From NCBI GenBank assembly GCA_014584315.1, contig JACTNA010000032.1, positions 1-64,000 of the forward strand: a stretch of DNA of 64,000 nt, written 5' to 3'. Made by a program: the position numbers and the translations under genes. The notes beneath the pieces were generated by a model. It did no database searches. It was not told where the DNA came from and saw nothing but the letters and a program-made list of their open reading frames with translations. This document shows, piece by piece, positions 62,413 through 64,000 of this stretch; positions within the stretch are counted from its first letter, which is position 1; the number at the start of each line of letters is the position of its first letter. Origin of the DNA: Planctomycetota bacterium. Its GTDB lineage: Bacteria > Planctomycetota > Phycisphaerae > Phycisphaerales > UBA1924.

Positions 62413-63009
62413 ATGCCATCCGCCGCAACGCAGCCCGTCGCGTCGCACGCCCCGGCCCGCCTCGCGCTGGAACTTCGTCTGGCGGGCGTCCTCCTCTTCA
62501 CGCTGTTCACCTCGCTCAGCGCACAGGTCGCCGTCCCCATGCCCCCGTTCGGCGTGCCGCAGACGCTCCAGACGCTCGCCGTCATTCTCGCCGCGCTCTG
62601 CCTCGGCCCGCGACTCGGCGCGGCCAGCATGGTCCTCTACTTCGGCATGGGCGCGATCGGCGCGGGCGTGTTCGCCGACGGCAACGCGGGCCTGCGCGTC
62701 ATCCTCGGCCAGACCGGCGGCTACCTCATCGGCTTCGTCGCCTGCCAGCCCGTCGTCGCGTCGCTGGCTCGGCGTGCTCGCGGCCCGCTCGTGCTGAACC
62801 TCGCCCTCGCCTCGCTCGCCGGGCACGCCGTCATCTTCGCGATCGGCGTCCCCTGGCTCTACGCCGTCCGCAACGCCGACCCAGCCACCGCCGTCACCGT
62901 GCGCGAAGCCCTCTTCGGCGGCTTCGTCGTCTTCATCCCCGGGACGATCATCAAGACGGCCCTGGCCATGCTCGTCGGCCTCTCCCTCGTTCCGCGCAGA
63001 CCGCGCTGA
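62413..63009 (+). CDS. bioY: Biotin transporter S-component BioY
   Basis: A 198-residue protein with about six membrane helices. QVAVPMPPFGVPQTLQTLAV is the BioY signature (usually PxPVPxTxQT), and FGMGAIGAGVFADG with GYLIGFVACQPVV follow. BioY captures biotin and works with an ECF module (BioM/N) or alone. No such genes are nearby. A GG-rich leader is absent; a TACACT box lies seven bases before the start, so the mRNA is probably leaderless. Confidence 0.93.
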   Translation: MPSAATQPVASHAPARLALELRLAGVLLFTLFTSLSAQVAVPMPPFGVPQTLQTLAVILAALCLGPRLGAASMVLYFGMGAIGAGVFADGNAGLRVILGQTGGYLIGFVACQPVVASLARRARGPLVLNLALASLAGHAVIFAIGVPWLYAVRNADPATAVTVREALFGGFVVFIPGTIIKTALAMLVGLSLVPRRPR

Positions 63010-63041
63010 GCGGCACGCGAGCGTTCCCCCCCGCCTTCCGT

Positions 63042-63069
63042 CTCTGCGTGCTTCGCGCCTCCGCGTGAG
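63042..63069 (+). repeat. Intergenic repeat copy 1
   Basis: CTCTGCGTGCTTCGCGCCTC followed by CGCGTGAG. Copies 2 (63434-63461, inverted) and 3 (63952-63980) differ at a few positions. Such CTCTGCG...CGTGAG units are scattered in many GC-rich genomes. Confidence 0.75.
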
Positions 63070-63071
63070 AT

Positions 63072-63380
63072 TCAGAACCCGCTCTTGGTCTTGTAGATCA
63101 CCTTCCCATCCCTGAACTGGATGGTCACCGTGCGCCCGCTCTCGGACCACACGTACTCCGCCCGGCTGTCCTGGCCCGACCGCGACATCAGCCCCGACGA
63201 GTCGACCCCCACGCCGGTCGTCTCCTGACTCTCGCCGTCGCCCAGGATGGAGAACACCTCGTCGATCGTCATCCCGTCCGCGATCGACTCGTAGTTGTCC
63301 TCCGTCAGCCGCTGCTCGCACCCCGTCAGCAACAGCGCGCACGCCGCCGCCAACGCCGCCAGTCCCCGTGAAACACGCAT
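63072..63380 (-). CDS. OmlA/BamE-like small lipoprotein
   Basis: A 102-residue lipoprotein with lipobox LLTG-C (Cys at 21) and a SmpA/OmlA-like fold: YESIADGMTIDEVFSILGDG, then an antiparallel sheet ending VTIQFRDGKVIYKTKSG. BamE stabilises the outer-membrane assembly complex; many relatives have other roles. The ribosome site AAAGGAGG precedes the ATG and a TATGCT box lies about 20 bases further upstream. Confidence 0.85.
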   Translation of the reverse strand: MRVSRGLAALAAACALLLTGCEQRLTEDNYESIADGMTIDEVFSILGDGESQETTGVGVDSSGLMSRSGQDSRAEYVWSESGRTVTIQFRDGKVIYKTKSGF

Positions 63381-63433
63381 GGCAGGCCTCCTTTCGGGCC
63401 AGCATACCACGGGATCGGGACGACCGAAAGCGC

Positions 63434-63461
63434 CTCACGCGGAGGCGCGGAGGGCGCAGAG
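63434..63461 (-). repeat. Intergenic repeat copy 2, inverted
   Basis: CTCACGCGGAGGCGCGGAGG followed by GCGCAGAG. It is the inverse complement of copies 1 and 3 with small differences. Confidence 0.75.
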
Positions 63462-63508
63462 GGGGAGGGGGGCTTGTGATTCAGAAGGAAGCGGTGCAGG
63501 CCTTTGCA

Positions 63509-63937
63509 TCAGAGGCCGTGGGCGACCCGGGTGATGCCGCTCTTGAGCAGTTCCGCGCCGAAGTTGATCAGCAGTCCCACCCGCTTGTCCGCGAGCCGCA
63601 GGTACGTCAGCAGTTGCTTCTTGTGGACCGGGGCGACCGTCTCCACCGACTTCAACTCCACGATCACCAGGTCGTCAACGATCAGGTCGGCCCGAAACCC
63701 GGCTTCGAGAACAACCCCGTCCCACGCAACCGGGACCGGCGCCTCAGCAACCACGCCCAGCCCCTTCTTGCGCAGTTCGTGCACGAGCGCCGCCTGATAC
63801 ACCGACTCGAGCAAGCCGGGCCCCAGCCCCTTGTGCACCGCCATCGCCGCGTCAACGATCTCCCCCGTGACGCGATTGATACGGTCCCGCATCGCCGGCT
63901 TCATCCCGTCATCGTCACGCGTCCCGCCGATATCCAT
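63509..63937 (-). CDS. GxxExxY family protein
   Basis: A 142-residue protein with the naming motif in LGPGLLESVYQAALVHEL and the nuclease-like core RADLIVDDLVIVELKSVE, where Asp and Glu-x-Lys recall PD-(D/E)XK enzymes. Function of the family is unknown; it is often flanked by short repeats, as here. I start at the ATG 63937, while MKPAMRD (36 bases later) is also possible. The copy of the repeat at 63952-63980 lies just upstream. Confidence 0.85.
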   Translation of the reverse strand: MDIGGTRDDDGMKPAMRDRINRVTGEIVDAAMAVHKGLGPGLLESVYQAALVHELRKKGLGVVAEAPVPVAWDGVVLEAGFRADLIVDDLVIVELKSVETVAPVHKKQLLTYLRLADKRVGLLINFGAELLKSGITRVAHGL

Positions 63938-63951
63938 CCGCTTCTCCTCGC

Positions 63952-63980
63952 CTCTCCGCGCCTCTGCGCCTCCGCGTGAG
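63952..63980 (+). repeat. Intergenic repeat copy 3
   Basis: CTCTCCGCGCCTCTGCGCCT followed by CCGCGTGAG, one base longer than copy 1. Close to the window's end. Confidence 0.7.
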
Positions 63981-64000
63981 ATCATCTGACCCGCCGCGCC

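Noticed and set aside
1..64000. CRISPR arrays, tRNA or rRNA genes
   Set aside because: No array of regularly spaced direct repeats and no cloverleaf other than the tRNA-like part of tmRNA was seen.

Overview
The window is GC-rich (roughly two thirds G+C), and its gene content fits a planctomycete, most likely of the Phycisphaerae. The evidence is a scattered GspC/D/E/F/L/M machinery, a pseudopilin with a terminal DGS motif, paired bactofilins, a giant RHS protein with an embedded dockerin-like module, and many genes with no close namesake. The taxonomic call is inference from gene content; there is no rRNA in the window. No tRNA or CRISPR array was seen.

Layout. (1) Positions 1-6829, minus strand: a tightly overlapping operon coding for a coiled-coil protein, a secretin (GspD), an ATPase (GspE), GspC-, GspL- and GspM-like proteins, and a TPR lipoprotein cut by the window edge. 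(2) 6830-7112: a divergent control region. Each of two opposed promoters has a CTTGTCAA-N2-TTGACAAG palindrome about 14 bp upstream of its -35 box. (3) 7113-16626: an RHS polymorphic-toxin locus. It holds a 2224-residue RHS protein, an AT-rich immunity candidate, an orphan C-terminal RHS cassette with a different toxin tip plus its own small immunity candidate, and a second, broken RHS remnant. (4) About 16.63-25.58 kb: a compact all-plus-strand mobile element with two small proteins, a GpA-like terminase large subunit, regulators, an excisionase-like protein, a PrimPol/SF3 primase-helicase and a tyrosine integrase. It abuts the 3' end of the tmRNA gene (minus strand, 25577-25924). It has no capsid, portal or tail genes and so looks like a phage satellite.

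(5) 26.0-29.3 kb: a VIT-type metal transporter, then a three-gene cassette: a secreted 10-cysteine peptide, a membrane-anchored unknown, and a fusion of a MauE/DoxX-like membrane domain to a type IV pseudopilin. I regard this cassette and the tmRNA-linked element as the best candidates for undescribed biology. (6) 29.3-50.9 kb: mostly housekeeping and accessory genes, namely a DUF418 protein, subtilase, acetyl-CoA synthetase, SRPBCC protein, threonine dehydrogenase lacking the structural-zinc cysteines, GspF, two bactofilins, a decayed zeta-toxin locus, LepA, universal stress protein, metalloprotease/PDZ protein, PurN, STAS protein, thioesterase, DinB protein, class IV aminotransferase and a BtuF-like protein. 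(7) 50.9-55.1 kb: a second secretin-ATPase pair (gspD-gspE). (8) 55.1-64 kb: DinB protein, methyltransferase, a large secreted unknown, an ECF sigma/anti-sigma pair, nitroreductase, BioY, an OmlA-like lipoprotein and a GxxExxY protein, the last two among repeat copies.

Across the window at least seven genes have a TANNNT -10 box 6-7 bases before the start codon and no Shine-Dalgarno sequence, which implies leaderless mRNAs. Others have a conventional leader with GGAGG-type sites. Secretion functions are dispersed: two secretin-ATPase pairs, one separate GspF and one pseudopilin fusion. The secreted products nearby (RHS toxin, subtilase, Cys-rich peptide, metalloprotease) are possible but unproven clients.
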